Shown here piece by piece: positions 30,521 through 41,003 of a stretch of DNA of 64,000 bases. A program made the translations under genes and the position numbers. This stretch comes from Heliocidaris erythrogramma. Lineage: Eukaryota > Echinodermata > Echinoidea > Camarodonta > Echinometridae. The notes under the pieces were generated by a model that worked only from the letters and a program-made list of their open reading frames with translations, was not told the origin of the DNA and ran no database searches. Position 1 is the first letter of the stretch; every line of letters begins with the position of its first letter. Location of the stretch: contig CM046863.1 of assembly GCA_025617745.1 (NCBI GenBank), positions 9,908,935 to 9,972,934 on the forward strand, given 5' to 3'.

Positions 30521-33500
30521 TCCCCGGCAGTATGCCGGAGGATACTTTGGATTCAGCAGCGTTTCGCCGCCGCCGCCGCGTCACATTCTTGTGTGCGCTC
30601 TAGCGGTCACATTTCTCGACAGATTTTTTTCAAACTTCCTGTGGACGTGTATCTTGGTAAAATCTGGACCCCTATAGTTTCTGGTGATGCTGCCCCCAGT
30701 GTTCCGTCTTTTATAGGGTAAAAGGCCATATTTTTGGGGATAGTTTGTGTGCGCTCTAGCGGTCACATTTCTCAACGGATTTTGTTCAAATTTTGTATGG
30801 AGGTGTCTCTTGGTAAAATCTGGAACCCTATAGATTTTGGTGATGCTGCCCCCAGTGTTCCGTCTTTTATAGGGTCAAAGGTCATATTTTGATAGATGTC
30901 TTGTGTGTACTCTTGTGTGCGCTCTGGCGGTCACATTTCTCAACGGATTTCGTTCAAATTTTGCATGAAGGTGTCTCTTGGTGTAATTTAAAAACCTATA
31001 GTGTTTGGTGATGCTGCCACCAGTGTTCCGTCTTTTATAGGGTCAAAGGTCATACTTCAGGGCATGGCGTGAGTGCACTCTGCAGGCCACATTTCTCAAC
31101 GGATTTTGTTCAAATTTTGTATGGAGATGTATCTTGGTATAATCTACACATGTTTAATTTTTGGTGATGCTGCCCTCATTGTTCCGTCCTTTATAGGGTC
31201 AAAGGTCATTTTTCCATTTCCTGCACTCTTACTTCTGCATTTCTCGACGGATTTCGTTCAAATTTTGCATGAAGGTGTCCTTGGTGTAATCTAAAAATCT
31301 GTACTTTTTGGTGATGCTGCCACCAGTGTCCCGTCTTTTATAGGGTCAAAGGTCATACTTCAAGGGATGGCGTGAGTTCACTCTGCAGGCCACATTTCTT
31401 GATGGATTTCTTTCAAATAATTTTGTATGGAGATGTATCTTGGTATAATCTACACATCTTTACTGGTTGGTGATGCTGCCCTCATTGTTCCGTCCTGTAT
31501 AGGGTCAAAGCTCATTTGTCCCTTTTGTGCACTCTTATTCTGCATTTCTTGACGGATTTCATTCAAATTTTGTATGGAGATGTATCTTGGTATAATCTAC
31601 ACATATTTAATTTTTGGTGATGCTGCCCTCATTGTTCCGTCCTTTATAGGGTCAAAGGTCATTTTTCCATTTCTTGCACTCTTCTGCATTTCTTGACGGA
31701 TTTCGTTCAAATTTCGCATGAAGGTGTTTCTTGGTGTAATCTAAAATCCTATAGTTTTTGGTGATGCTGCCACCAGTGTTCCGTCTTTTATAGGGTCAAA
31801 GGTCATACTTCAGGGAATGGCGTGAGTGCACTCTGCAGGCCACATTTCTTGATGGATTTCTTTCAAATTCTGTATGGAGATGTATCTTGGTATAATCTAC
31901 ACATCTTTACTGTTTGGTAATGCTGCCCTCATTGTTCCGTCCTTTATAGGGTCAAAGCTCATTTGTCCCTTTTGTGCACTCTTACTTCTGCATTTCTTGA
32001 CGGATTTCATTCAAATTTTGTATGGAGATGTATCTTGGTATAATCTACACATATTTAATTTTGGGTGATGCTGCCCTCATTGTTCCGTCCTTTATAGGGT
32101 CAAAGGTCATTTTTCCATTTCTTGCACTCTTACTTCTGCATTTCTTGACGGATTTCATTCAAATTTTGTATGGAGATGTATCTTGGTATAATCTACACAT
32201 CTTTACTGGTTGGTGATGCTGCCCTCATTGTTCCGTCCTTTATAGGGTCAAAGCTCATTTGTCCCTTTTGTGCACTCTTATTCTGCATTTCTTGACGGAT
32301 TTCATTCAAATTTTGTATGGAGGTGTCTCTTGGTAAAATCTGGAACCCTATAGATGTTGGTGATGCTGCCCCCAGTGTTCCGTCTTTTATAGGGTCAAAG
32401 GTCATATTTTGATAGATGTCTTGTGTGTACTCTTGTGTGCGCTCTGGCGGTCACATTTCTCAACGGATTTCGTTCAAATTTTGCATGAAGGTGTCTCTTG
32501 GTGTAATTTAAAAACCTATAGTGTTTGGTGATGCTGCCACCAGTGTTCCGTCTTTTATAGGGTCAAAGGTCATACTTCAGGGCATGGCGTGAGTGCACTC
32601 TGCAGGCCACATTTCTCAACGGATTTTGTTCAAATTTTGTATGGAGATGTATCTTGGTATAATCTACACATGTTTAATTTTTGGTGATGCTGCCCTCATT
32701 GTTCCGTCCTTTAAAGGGTCAAAGGTCATTTTTCCATTTCCTGCACTCTTACTTCTGCATTTCTCGACGGATTTCGTTCAAATTTTGCATGAAGGTGTCC
32801 CTTGGTGTAATCTAAAAATCTGTACTTTTTGGTGATGCTGCCACCAGTGTCCCGTCTTTTATAGGGTCAAAGGTCATACTTCAAGGGATGGCGTGAGTTC
32901 ACTCTGCAGGCCACATTTCTTGATGGATTTCTTTCAAATAATTTTGTATGGAGATGTATCTTGGTATAATCTACACATCTTTACTGGTTGGTGATGCTGC
33001 CCTCATTGTTCCGTCCTTTATAGGGTCAAAGCTCATTTGTCCCTTTTGTGCACTCTTATTCTGCATTTCTTGACGGATTTCATTCAAATTTTGTATGGAG
33101 ATGTATCTTGGTATAATCTACACATATTTAATTTTTGGTGATGCTGCCCTCATTGTTCCGTCCTTTATAGGGTCAAAGGTCATTTTTCCATTTCTTGCAC
33201 TCTTCTGCATTTCTTGACGGATTTCGTTCAAATTTCGCATGAAGGTGTTTCTTGGTGTAATCTAAAATCCTATAGTTTTTGGTGATGCTGCCACCAGTGT
33301 TCCGTCTTTTATAGGGTCAAAGGTCATACTTCAGGGAATGGCGTGAGTGCACTCTGCAGGCCACATTTCTTGATGGATTTCTTTCAAATTCTGTATGGAG
33401 ATGTATCTTGGTATAATCTACACATCTTTACTGTTTGGTAATGCTGCCCTCATTGTTCCGTCCTTTATAGGGTCAAAGCTCATTTGTCCCTTTTGTGCAC

Positions 33501-34344
33501 TCTTACTTCTGCATTTCTTGACGGATTTCATTCAAATTTTGTATGGAGATGTATCTTGGTATAATCTACACATATTTAATTTTTGGTGATGCTGCCCTCA
33601 TTGTTCCGTCCTTTATAGGGTCAAAGGTCATTTTTCCATTTCTTGCACTCTTACTTCTGCATTTCTTGACGGATTTCATTCAAATTTTGTATGGAGATGT
33701 ATCTTGGTGTAATCTACACATCTTTACTGGTTGGTGATGCTGCCCTCATTGTTCCGTCCTTTATAGGGTCAAAGCTCATTTGTCCCTTTTGTGCACTCTT
33801 ATTCTGCATTTCTTGACGGATTTCATTCAAATTTTGTATGGAGATGTATCTTGGTATAATCTACACATATTTAATTTTTGGTGATGCTGCCCTCATTGTT
33901 CCGTCCTTTATAGGGTCAAAGGTCATTTTTCCATTTCTTGCACTCTTCTGCATTTCTTGACGGATTTCGTTCAAATTTTGCATGAAGGTGTCTCTTGGTG
34001 TAATCTAAAAACCTATAGTTTTTGGTGATGCTGCCACCAGTGTTCCGTCTTTTATAGGGTCAAAGGTCATACTTCAGGGCATGGCGTGAGTGCACTCTGC
34101 AGGCCACATTTCTTGATGGATTTCTTTCAAATTTTGTATGGAGATGTATCTTGGTATATCTCTCAACACATTTCTTTCAAATTTTATATGAAGATGTGTC
34201 TTAGTGAAACCTACACATCTAATTTCTACACCATCTTTTGTTTGAGGGAGGGGATGGGGGAGGGTCTTTGTCCCTCCTTCAAATTGCTGCCAGTGCCGGG
34301 GGATACATTTAGCATTGCGCGGCCCCAGCAATGCACATTTCTAG
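30521..34344 (+). mobile_element. Helentron/HINE-like element with a 148-bp tandem array, copy A
   Basis: Starts TCCCCGGCAGTATGCCGGAG and ends with a hairpin (ATTGCgcggccccaGCAAT), then CACATTT and CTAG. The start TGTATCCCCGGCA and the subterminal TGCCGGGGGATACA are inverted repeats. These traits (a 5' start without a TIR, subterminal inverted repeats, a 3' hairpin before CTAG, and internal tandem repeats) fit Helitron-like or Helentron-derived non-autonomous elements. The interior is about 25 units of 148 bp, each with GGTGATGCTGCC, GTTCCGTC and TATAGGGTCAAAGGTCAT. Small frames repeated every unit are by-products. Confidence 0.7.
30790..33830 (+). repeat. Higher-order repeat of about 1520 bp inside copy A
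   Basis: Positions 31073 and 32593, and 31874 and 33395, carry the same multi-unit sequence about 1520 bp apart. The block 30790-32309 is repeated at 32310-33830 with few differences. Confidence 0.8.
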
Positions 34345-34520
34345 TTCTTTGTTAGTATTTTCTACAAAGGATTGTATTCTTTTATCTGCATGTCAATCTT
34401 TAAAAATAGATTAATGTGCATAATAAATGCTGACAGGGCTGTTGTGGAAAGCAGTTGGGGTCTGTCAGGGTTATGCTGAGTACGCCTCTGGTATCATTTT
34501 ACACCAAAAATCATACGAAC

Positions 34521-34740
34521 CAGGGGCGGATCCAGCATTTAGTATGAGAGGGGGGGCACACTAATGCAGGTTTGTCAACTTTTGGAAAAGGTAGACATGT
34601 ATTTTTTGGGCCAGCTTCTCGAAAAGTCGCTCAGCGGGGGTGGGGGTCCTTACTCCTTTATGGTAAAAATGCATACTTTTCTTCCAAAGGGGGGGGGGGG
34701 GGGGCACGGGCCGGAAGTGCCCCCCCTGGATCCGCCACTG
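34521..34740. mobile_element. hAT MITE with exact 8-bp target duplication
   Basis: The ends are CAGGGGCGGATCCAG and CTGGATCCGCCACTG. The flanks 34513-34520 and 34741-34748 are both ATACGAAC. An 8-bp duplication with CAG.GGCG ends is the hAT signature. Confidence 0.9.
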
Positions 34741-34889
34741 ATACGAACAATTCAGAAAGATCATGTTCACTGTCAATGGACGCTTGTATTGAATATGTCT
34801 AGACTGCATGTTTCATTGAATTTATCCATTCATTATCAGAACAGTATATTCAATACCAGGATCATCTGATCATGAATCAAGATACACTG

Positions 34890-35440
34890 CCTTTTTAAAA
34901 ACATCCTTTGATTATACCTGACATACCGTGAATTTTGCAACAATGCAAAATCCAACATTTCAATGTTGTTAAAAAAAAGAACCAGAAACATTTTTTTTTC
35001 GAATTCCCCCTCCCACACAGATATGGCTTCATTGTATTCTTTTTTTTAATATTAGAAATAAAAAAAACATTGTTCTATTCAACATTTCAATGTTGAAAGC
35101 AAGCGAACCATGCAGGCAGTGACATTTCTTTTTCGAAGTACCTCCCACACAGATATATTTTGCGTGTACTTTTTAAACATCGTATTTCTTTGTTACTTCA
35201 AACAACAGTTCTTCAAATACCATACATTCTCTTTATAGAATCATCTATTGATTTATACCTGTACTATATTGTGAATTTGGAGGTCACACATCAACAATGT
35301 AAAATCCAACATTTCAATGTTGGAAAAAAAAAAAAAACAGGAACTGGAATATGTTTTTTCGAAATCCCTCTCCCACGCAGGCATGAGTTCACTGTACTTT
35401 TTAATCGACATTGTTCCTTGTTCCTTCAAACGGCAGTTGC
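34890..35440. repeat. Three diverged tandem units with a CAACATTTCAATGTTG hairpin
   Basis: Units near 34900, 35070 and 35240 share 'aacatttcaatgttg', 'ttttttcgaa.t.cc', 'tcccacacagatat' and 'tgtactttttaa' blocks. The hairpin CAACATTTCAATGTTG is present in all three. Confidence 0.65.
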
Positions 35441-36069
35441 CATAAATGTATCAACACAGAAATGTATGGTCATAAATGTCATAAAACAATACACATATGA
35501 TACATATCCTAATAAATGTAAAAAGTCACTAAGTTTGGAGAAGTTCCCGTCTATATTAACTGAATTGTACCCCAAAACCATTGCGACTTCTCAAATATAG
35601 CTTCGTACCTATTATAGAACAATATGCTGGGATAATCTTATGAGACCGACGACCCACGGGTAGGAAATGATGAAACATAGGACAGCCTAACAATATGTAC
35701 TGATACAAACATGCCCCTTTTCCCCAGAGGCGACCCTGGAGGGGGGGTGGGGGGGGGGGGGGCACAGCACCTCCACCCAATTTCCAAGCACCCATAAAGT
35801 GCTCTTTTCCCCCTCTGATATGTGTCTTTTTTTTTCTTTCCATAAGAACACCCTTTCCCCATCCTATCAAGTTCTCCTGTTCAAATCTGATGAGTGCTTA
35901 TATTTACTTCTGATAATTTCCCCTTTTCCTTTCAATTAAGTCCCCCTTTTGCCACTTTTTAAGTGCCCTTTTTCAAATCTGATGAGCGCCCCTTCTTTCC
36001 TTCTGAATAAGTGACAATTTCCCTTTCTTAGAAATGCCCATTTCCCATTCTGACAAGTGCCCTTTTTCA
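35441..36069. other. Intron sequence with G runs and a decayed repeat
   Basis: A G run at 35741-35762. From 35870 on, words such as 'aagtgccctttttcaaatctgatgag' recur roughly every 30 bases, grading into the next array. Confidence 0.45.
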
Positions 36070-36650
36070 AACCTCTTCCTCGATTATGAATAGCGACCCT
36101 CTTCTTTGATTATGAATAGCAACCCTTTTCTTCGATTATGAATAGCGACACTCTTCTTAGATTATGAATGGCGACCCTCTTCTTTGATTATGAATAGTGA
36201 CCCTCTTCTTCAATTATGAATAGCGACCTTTTTCTCTGATTATGATCAGCGACCCTCTTCTTCGATTATGAATAGCGACCCTCTTTTTTGATTATGAATA
36301 GCAACCCTAATAAATATTGACCTTTGTAAATAGCGACCCTCTTTTCCTATTATGAATAGCGACCCACTTCTTCGATTATGACTAGCGACCCTTATGAATA
36401 TTGACATTTATGAATAGCGACCCTCTTTTCGTATGAATAAGGACCCTTATGATTAACAACCCTGATTTGGTATTATGACTAGCGACCCTCTTTCCGTATT
36501 GTGAATAGCGACCCTCATGTCTTATTATGAATGGCGGTCCTTATGAATAATGACCTTGTAAATAGCGACCTTATGTCTTATCATGAATAGTGGTCCTTAT
36601 ATTTTTTTATGAATAGCGATTAGCGGTCCTTATGACTATCGAGCGTACCC
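36070..36650 (+). repeat. Tandem array, 'tatgaatagcgaccctcttc' family
   Basis: About twenty diverged units of 25 to 30 bases containing 'attatgaatagcgaccctctt'-type words. The same family occurs at 59672-60255. Confidence 0.85.
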
Positions 36651-36671
36651 CCATCATTCTGTCACTCAACA

Positions 36672-36988
36672 ATGACAAAGAAAAAAAAACTAACAGTTAG
36701 ATCTAGATCAATAATTCGTGATGAGATTCTGGATCATATGACTATAAACAAATTGTTTAGTGTCAAGCAGTATGGTTTCTTGCCTGGTCGTTCAACAATG
36801 CTCCAGCTGATAAACGTAGTTGATGAATGGTCTAGCACTCTGGAGGAAAATGGTTCAATTGATGTGATTTATTTAGATTTTCATGAAGGCCTTCGATAAG
36901 GTGCCCCACCGTCGGCTGCTTGCCAAGATTAGAAGCTATGGCATAAGTGAGTTGGTGGTTAATTGGATTGAAGCATAGTATCTTCCCT
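36672..36988 (+). pseudogene. Non-LTR reverse transcriptase fragment
   Basis: Reads SIIRDEILDHMTINKLFSVK, QYGFLPGRSTMLQLINVVDE and DVIYLDF in one frame. After a single-base shift at about 36885 it continues FDKVPHRRLLAKIRSYGI to WIEA. This covers RT motifs just before and including the first catalytic Asp. It stops at the start of an inverted repeat (36977). Confidence 0.75.
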
Positions 36989-37215
36989 AGGTATCCCTAG
37001 GTAGGTATCTACAAATAAGAGAAATGTCTCTAAGTTTAACCTAGAACTAGATCTACATAGATCTAATGTTAGTGACTATAATTGAAGTAAATATGTTGAA
37101 TTTACAGTCTAGAGACTAGACTCTTGCCTATAACTTAGAATCTTGACCAATATTATATGGTCTAGGCTCTAGATCTGGACTCTGTATTACCTAGGGATAC
37201 CTAGGGAAGATACTG
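36977..37215. mobile_element. Inverted-repeat element with 27-bp perfect ends
   Basis: AGTATCTTCCCTAGGTATCC (continuing CTAGGTA) at 36977 is matched exactly in inverse, ending AGATACT at about 37214. The interior is rich in TAGATCTA and CTAGAC words. It separates two LINE fragments of opposite orientation. Confidence 0.75.
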
Positions 37216-37228
37216 AACACAGGCACGT

Positions 37229-37560
37229 CTACGCCTCTATATTCAGTTCCAAGTTCTTTTTCCTCTTCAAGATGGCTGGATCGTTTCCTGGTGCAGGCGA
37301 TTCGTAATCGTACTTAATGGGCTCATTTTTCCAGCACCTATCCAAAGCTACTTCAAAACTGTGCACACTTGGGGCAGTAATGGTGTCGTTGGAAAGATTA
37401 TTCCATGGTTTACGTATTCGTACATAGAAAGAATTTTTGTATCTCTGAGTTTTGGTCCTAGGAATAAACAATTTTCTACTATGTCCTCTTGTCTGATCTC
37501 TGGATTGTAATTCAAGATTCGGGGTTACATCAGAATCGTATTGCCAGCTTACAAGCCCCC
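37229..37560 (-). pseudogene. LINE reverse transcriptase C-terminal fragment
   Basis: On the minus strand the frame reads ELQSRDQTRGHSRKLFIPRT, then YKNSFYVRIRKPWNNLSNDT and a tail ending LELNIEA. The pattern R...KNSF..R....WN.L.....AP....F...LD is the end of CR1-type ORF2 proteins. Its upstream part is missing beyond 37560, where C and A runs begin. Confidence 0.7.
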
Positions 37561-38336
37561 CCCCCCAAAAAAAAAAAAAAAATTAAAAAATTAGGCTCTT
37601 CATTATAAAGAACTAACAGCAATAGACTAAAATTAATGTAAAGTAGATGGTCTAGGCTCTAGACGCTAAAAAAAGTCAGTGACAGGTTCAAAATTTGCAG
37701 CCAGCGCAGTGTTTTTTGTTTTTTGTTTTTGTTTTTGTTTGGGGGGGGGGGGGGGGAGAGCCCCTCTCTCTGTGTATACTATAGACACTAGACCTAGTCA
37801 TGATAGTCATATCCAGACCATGCCACCTCCGCTTGCCAGGCCAGCCAGATACACTGTCTGGACTCCTGGACCTGGACTGGTCCTCGATCGGACCAGGCTG
37901 GAGTTTACCTGTTGTTAGAAATTAGATCTAAACGATAGACAGTTACATCTAGATCTACGTTAGATCTAGTTAAGTAGATCTAAGTTAGATCTGGGTCATG
38001 GGGGGGGGGGGGGGGGGGACTCAATATATTGGACAGACGGGTAGACCCTATAGCTATGTGCCGCTTTGACGACCCCCTTTTTCCGATATATGCAGAAAAA
38101 CAATACCCCGTAATACACACTCTGCTCCGTTCTCTGACTCTGGCCTTGTATTGTAGCTCCCTCTGGATCCTGAGTGCTTCGAAATATACACTGTACTAGG
38201 CCCTAGTAGTACTAGTAGTACTCATACGGACGACCTAAAATAAAGGTTGTCAGTTCCCAAGACATTGCAATTTGTCGCTGCTGTTAGATCTATGCAGTTT
38301 CCAAGACCATATTTTTCACTCGGCTGGTGGGCCTGT
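37561..38336. other. Intron sequence, AGATCT-rich with homopolymers
   Basis: Many TTAGATCTA words (37920-38000), G runs at 37741-37756 and 38001-38018, and 'tagtagtactagtagtac' near 38203-38221. No gene seen. Confidence 0.5.
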
Positions 38337-38399
38337 AGACCGAAAATTCTGTCTCTCGTTCTTCGAGAGCTAATGAACGAGAGACAGAATGTTCGGTCT
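38337..38399. repeat. 63-nt hairpin, 25-bp stem with one mismatch
   Basis: The left arm AGACCGAAAATTCTGTCTCT (38337-38361 in full) pairs with the right arm 38375-38399 with one mismatch. The loop is 13 nt. The size is like a microRNA precursor, but the surroundings are repetitive, so it may be a small transposon relic. Confidence 0.7.
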
Positions 38400-39299
38400 A
38401 ACAAAGTTAGTGGGCCTGGACCTGGTTCCGTAGTTCCCAAGACCCTGTATTTTCAAGGCTGCCAGAGTGGCAGAATTTAGCCCGACCAGACGCCGTGCGA
38501 CAGCGCTGTGTATAGTTAGCAGAGTTCTGCTTTCAAGCTTAAGCATCTAGCATTTTATGCTAGGCATAATTTTAAAAACTCTAGCATAATTCTGGTGTTT
38601 TGTTGTTTTTGTGTTTTTTGCTTGTCAGAGAATGTATGAGTAAAATACACCCCCAAAATTTTTTGATTTTGCAGAATTTTCGCTTTTCCCTAGGCCTAGC
38701 AGAATAGTATTTTTTTCGCTGGCCACACTGTATTTTGCCCTTTAAGTTTAAGTCCATTCCTTAATACTTAAGTGAATACTTATCAGACACCCGTTTCGAG
38801 GGCGGCTGCGCCACACCCCCGTCTGATTAACATAAAATGAGTCCCCCCCCCGGATCTGGAGCCAGGGTCAGGGATCTAGCTCTACTAAGTCATATTTAAG
38901 TTGCTCATAACCGTAGCCTAGGCTAGGGCTAAGTATAAAAGTTAGGTTTAGCCATCATTCACTCCGCAGTACATGTATTATATTATGTTAACGTTAGTTT
39001 TGGTCTTGACTTTGTCAAGTTGGTCAAACATTAAATCTATAGAACCTCTCATCTAATTAATAGTATTTGTCTTACTTACCGTAGATTTTCAGTAACCTTT
39101 CAACTATGCAAAGCCAAAGATTAATCATGCAGGCAATTTTGTGTCTACAGGCCTATAGCTCTATGGTACTTTTTGTGCGGTGCGATAAACTAATTTTCAC
39201 GTAAAACCCTATAGAGATTTGATCTGGAGAAATGAAAAGTTTCTGCCATCAATCAACTAGCTGGGGATAAATGTGACGTCACTTCGAATCCTCCACGCT
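38400..39299. other. Intron sequence, no feature recognised
   Basis: Mixed sequence with a short C run near 38845. No exon was recognised. Confidence 0.4.
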
Positions 39300-39527
39300 A
39301 ATTGGTTGGTGGCCAAAATGTCGTTTTGTCGTGCTGGGAAAATCGCTCGCTGAGCGATTTTCTGAAACTACTAAAAACCCCTAAAAACGTTGTGCACGAC
39401 GTTTCGAAAGCTGTCGTGGCAGTGTGCACGTGCCATAGGGTTTGCATTAGAGCGATTTTTCAGAAAATCGTTCATATCGTGGTGTCGTGTCGTTTGTCGT
39501 TTGTCGTGTTCGGTGTGAATCCGCCTT
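39300..39527. mobile_element. End of a DNA transposon, right copy
   Basis: Ends GTTCGGTGTGAATCCGCCTT, the inverse of 27646-27665, with 'tgtcgtgtcgtttgtcgtttg' inside it. It also has internal hairpins such as aatcgctcgctgagcgattt. Confidence 0.55.
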
Positions 39528-40140
39528 TACTGTTGCGATTGGGTTTTAGGTTTGGGTTTAAACCCTTTCGAGACAATTGACCACATTTTGTGGTTTGGCT
39601 CAATATATAGCTTTATTCGGAGTTCTAAAAAAATATACCAGAGGAATGAGTAGAAAAAACAAACATTTCTGCATGCACTACATGTATGTCCATCTTTGTT
39701 ACATGACCATATTGCGTTTGATGCCAGGAAGTTTAAAAACGAGAATAAGCTTTGAAATCCTTAAATTGGCAACACACTGAGAGGTTCAAAATAATTTTAA
39801 AAAAATAAAGATTGTAATTTTTAAAAACTTTTCGACAAAATTCCTAACCATGTACATTTATTTTGTTTCAAAGACATTATACCTTATTAGAACCATGTAG
39901 CACTAAAATAAATATATTACTGTTGCCAATTTGAAGAACAAATTGTGATCCATTTCGCCCTTAAATAATTCCTGTCCTGAAAAGGTTAAAGTTAGGTATT
40001 TTGTTTGGTCCAGGGTTGTAATTGGGAATTTTCCTAGTGTTGACAACCTGAAAGCTTGCCGGAGGCTTGCCAGACATAGCAACAAATAATGTATGCAAAG
40101 TGGATTCCAAGCATTGAGGCTCATTTTTTATAAAAAGCAG
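39528..40140. other. Intron sequence, no feature recognised
   Basis: AT-rich DNA with overlapping short frames on both strands but no coding pattern. Confidence 0.4.
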
Positions 40141-40210
40141 GTTAATGGAATAGCTCGTCACTAGGTGCTCAGCGAATAGATGTGCATAAATTTGTATACA
40201 TTACAGAAGC
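40141..40210. repeat. Relative of the palindromic repeat at 2731-2863
   Basis: gttaatggaatagctcgtca and tgcataaatttgta match the inverse of 2735-2805. Confidence 0.6.
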
Positions 40211-40596
40211 AGTCTGTTGAATGCAGTGCCGTTTTCGATGAGAGCATGTGTCGATGATCCACTGACATCAATTTCGAAGCATGAACTCGATTTGTGAAAG
40301 GGAAATGAATACCTCACAGAAAATCAGCATCAGCATCAGTCTAAAAGTAATGAATTTTTGAAGTTGATAAGATCACTTTATGATAATAGGGAATCTTGAA
40401 TATTTTTTCATGATTTCTCACTCTTATGGTTCTCTGATTTTTCTTCTTCTATTCAAGATAAGGTCTGTGTCATTGGATATGACCTTGTACGCATGAAAAA
40501 CTGACGAACCATCAAAATATAGATAATAGCAGAAAAATAATAGAAAGATTCTTTTATCTATTCACAAAAGGAACAGGATATGGAAGGATATGGAAG

Positions 40597-41003
40597 TATA
40601 GGGTGGCAAAAAAACCGCAACACCTAGAGATCTGCAATTTCAATGACATCATCAGCACAATATGATTGTTTTTTTGTTTTTTTGTTATTTTTTTAGTCAT
40701 GCTTGAAGCAGCGAGAAATTTGTGCATGACAGCTTTCCATACAATCTCTGTTTCATTCATGTTGTCTTGGTTTCCTAAAGTGAGAGCAGTTTGCGTTTGT
40801 CAACGAACTTGGCTGTATGCTAAGCCATCATACGCAAATTTCTAAAGAATCAAAATGCCTCACCCAAAATTTAGGATCTTGGTGTCATTTTTTACTCTGA
40901 AAATTTTCTACCCAGTAAAACAAAAACTAATGATATTGGGTCAATTTTGTCATTGGTATTGCAGATCTCAGGCGTTGCATTTTTTTCTGGGCCACCCTGT
41001 ATA
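40597..41003. mobile_element. Mariner-like MITE with TA flanks
   Basis: The left end TATAGGGTGGCAAAAAAACC (then GCAACACC, AGATCTGCAAT) is mirrored at the right end (ATTGCAGATCTCAGGCGTTG ... GGGCCACCCTGTATA). The arms are about 50 bp. The ACAGGGTGGC start and TA target are typical of Tc1/mariner-derived MITEs. Confidence 0.75.

Noticed and set aside
30521..34344. CRISPR-like array interpretation of the 148-bp repeats
   Set aside because: Units are adjoining and diverge gradually with no unique spacers, and the genome is eukaryotic.
31073..34355. Repeated small frames beginning MEMYLGIIYT or MHSAGHISQR
   Set aside because: The same frame recurs every 148 bp or every 1520 bp because the DNA is a tandem array; there is no sign of selection on protein.
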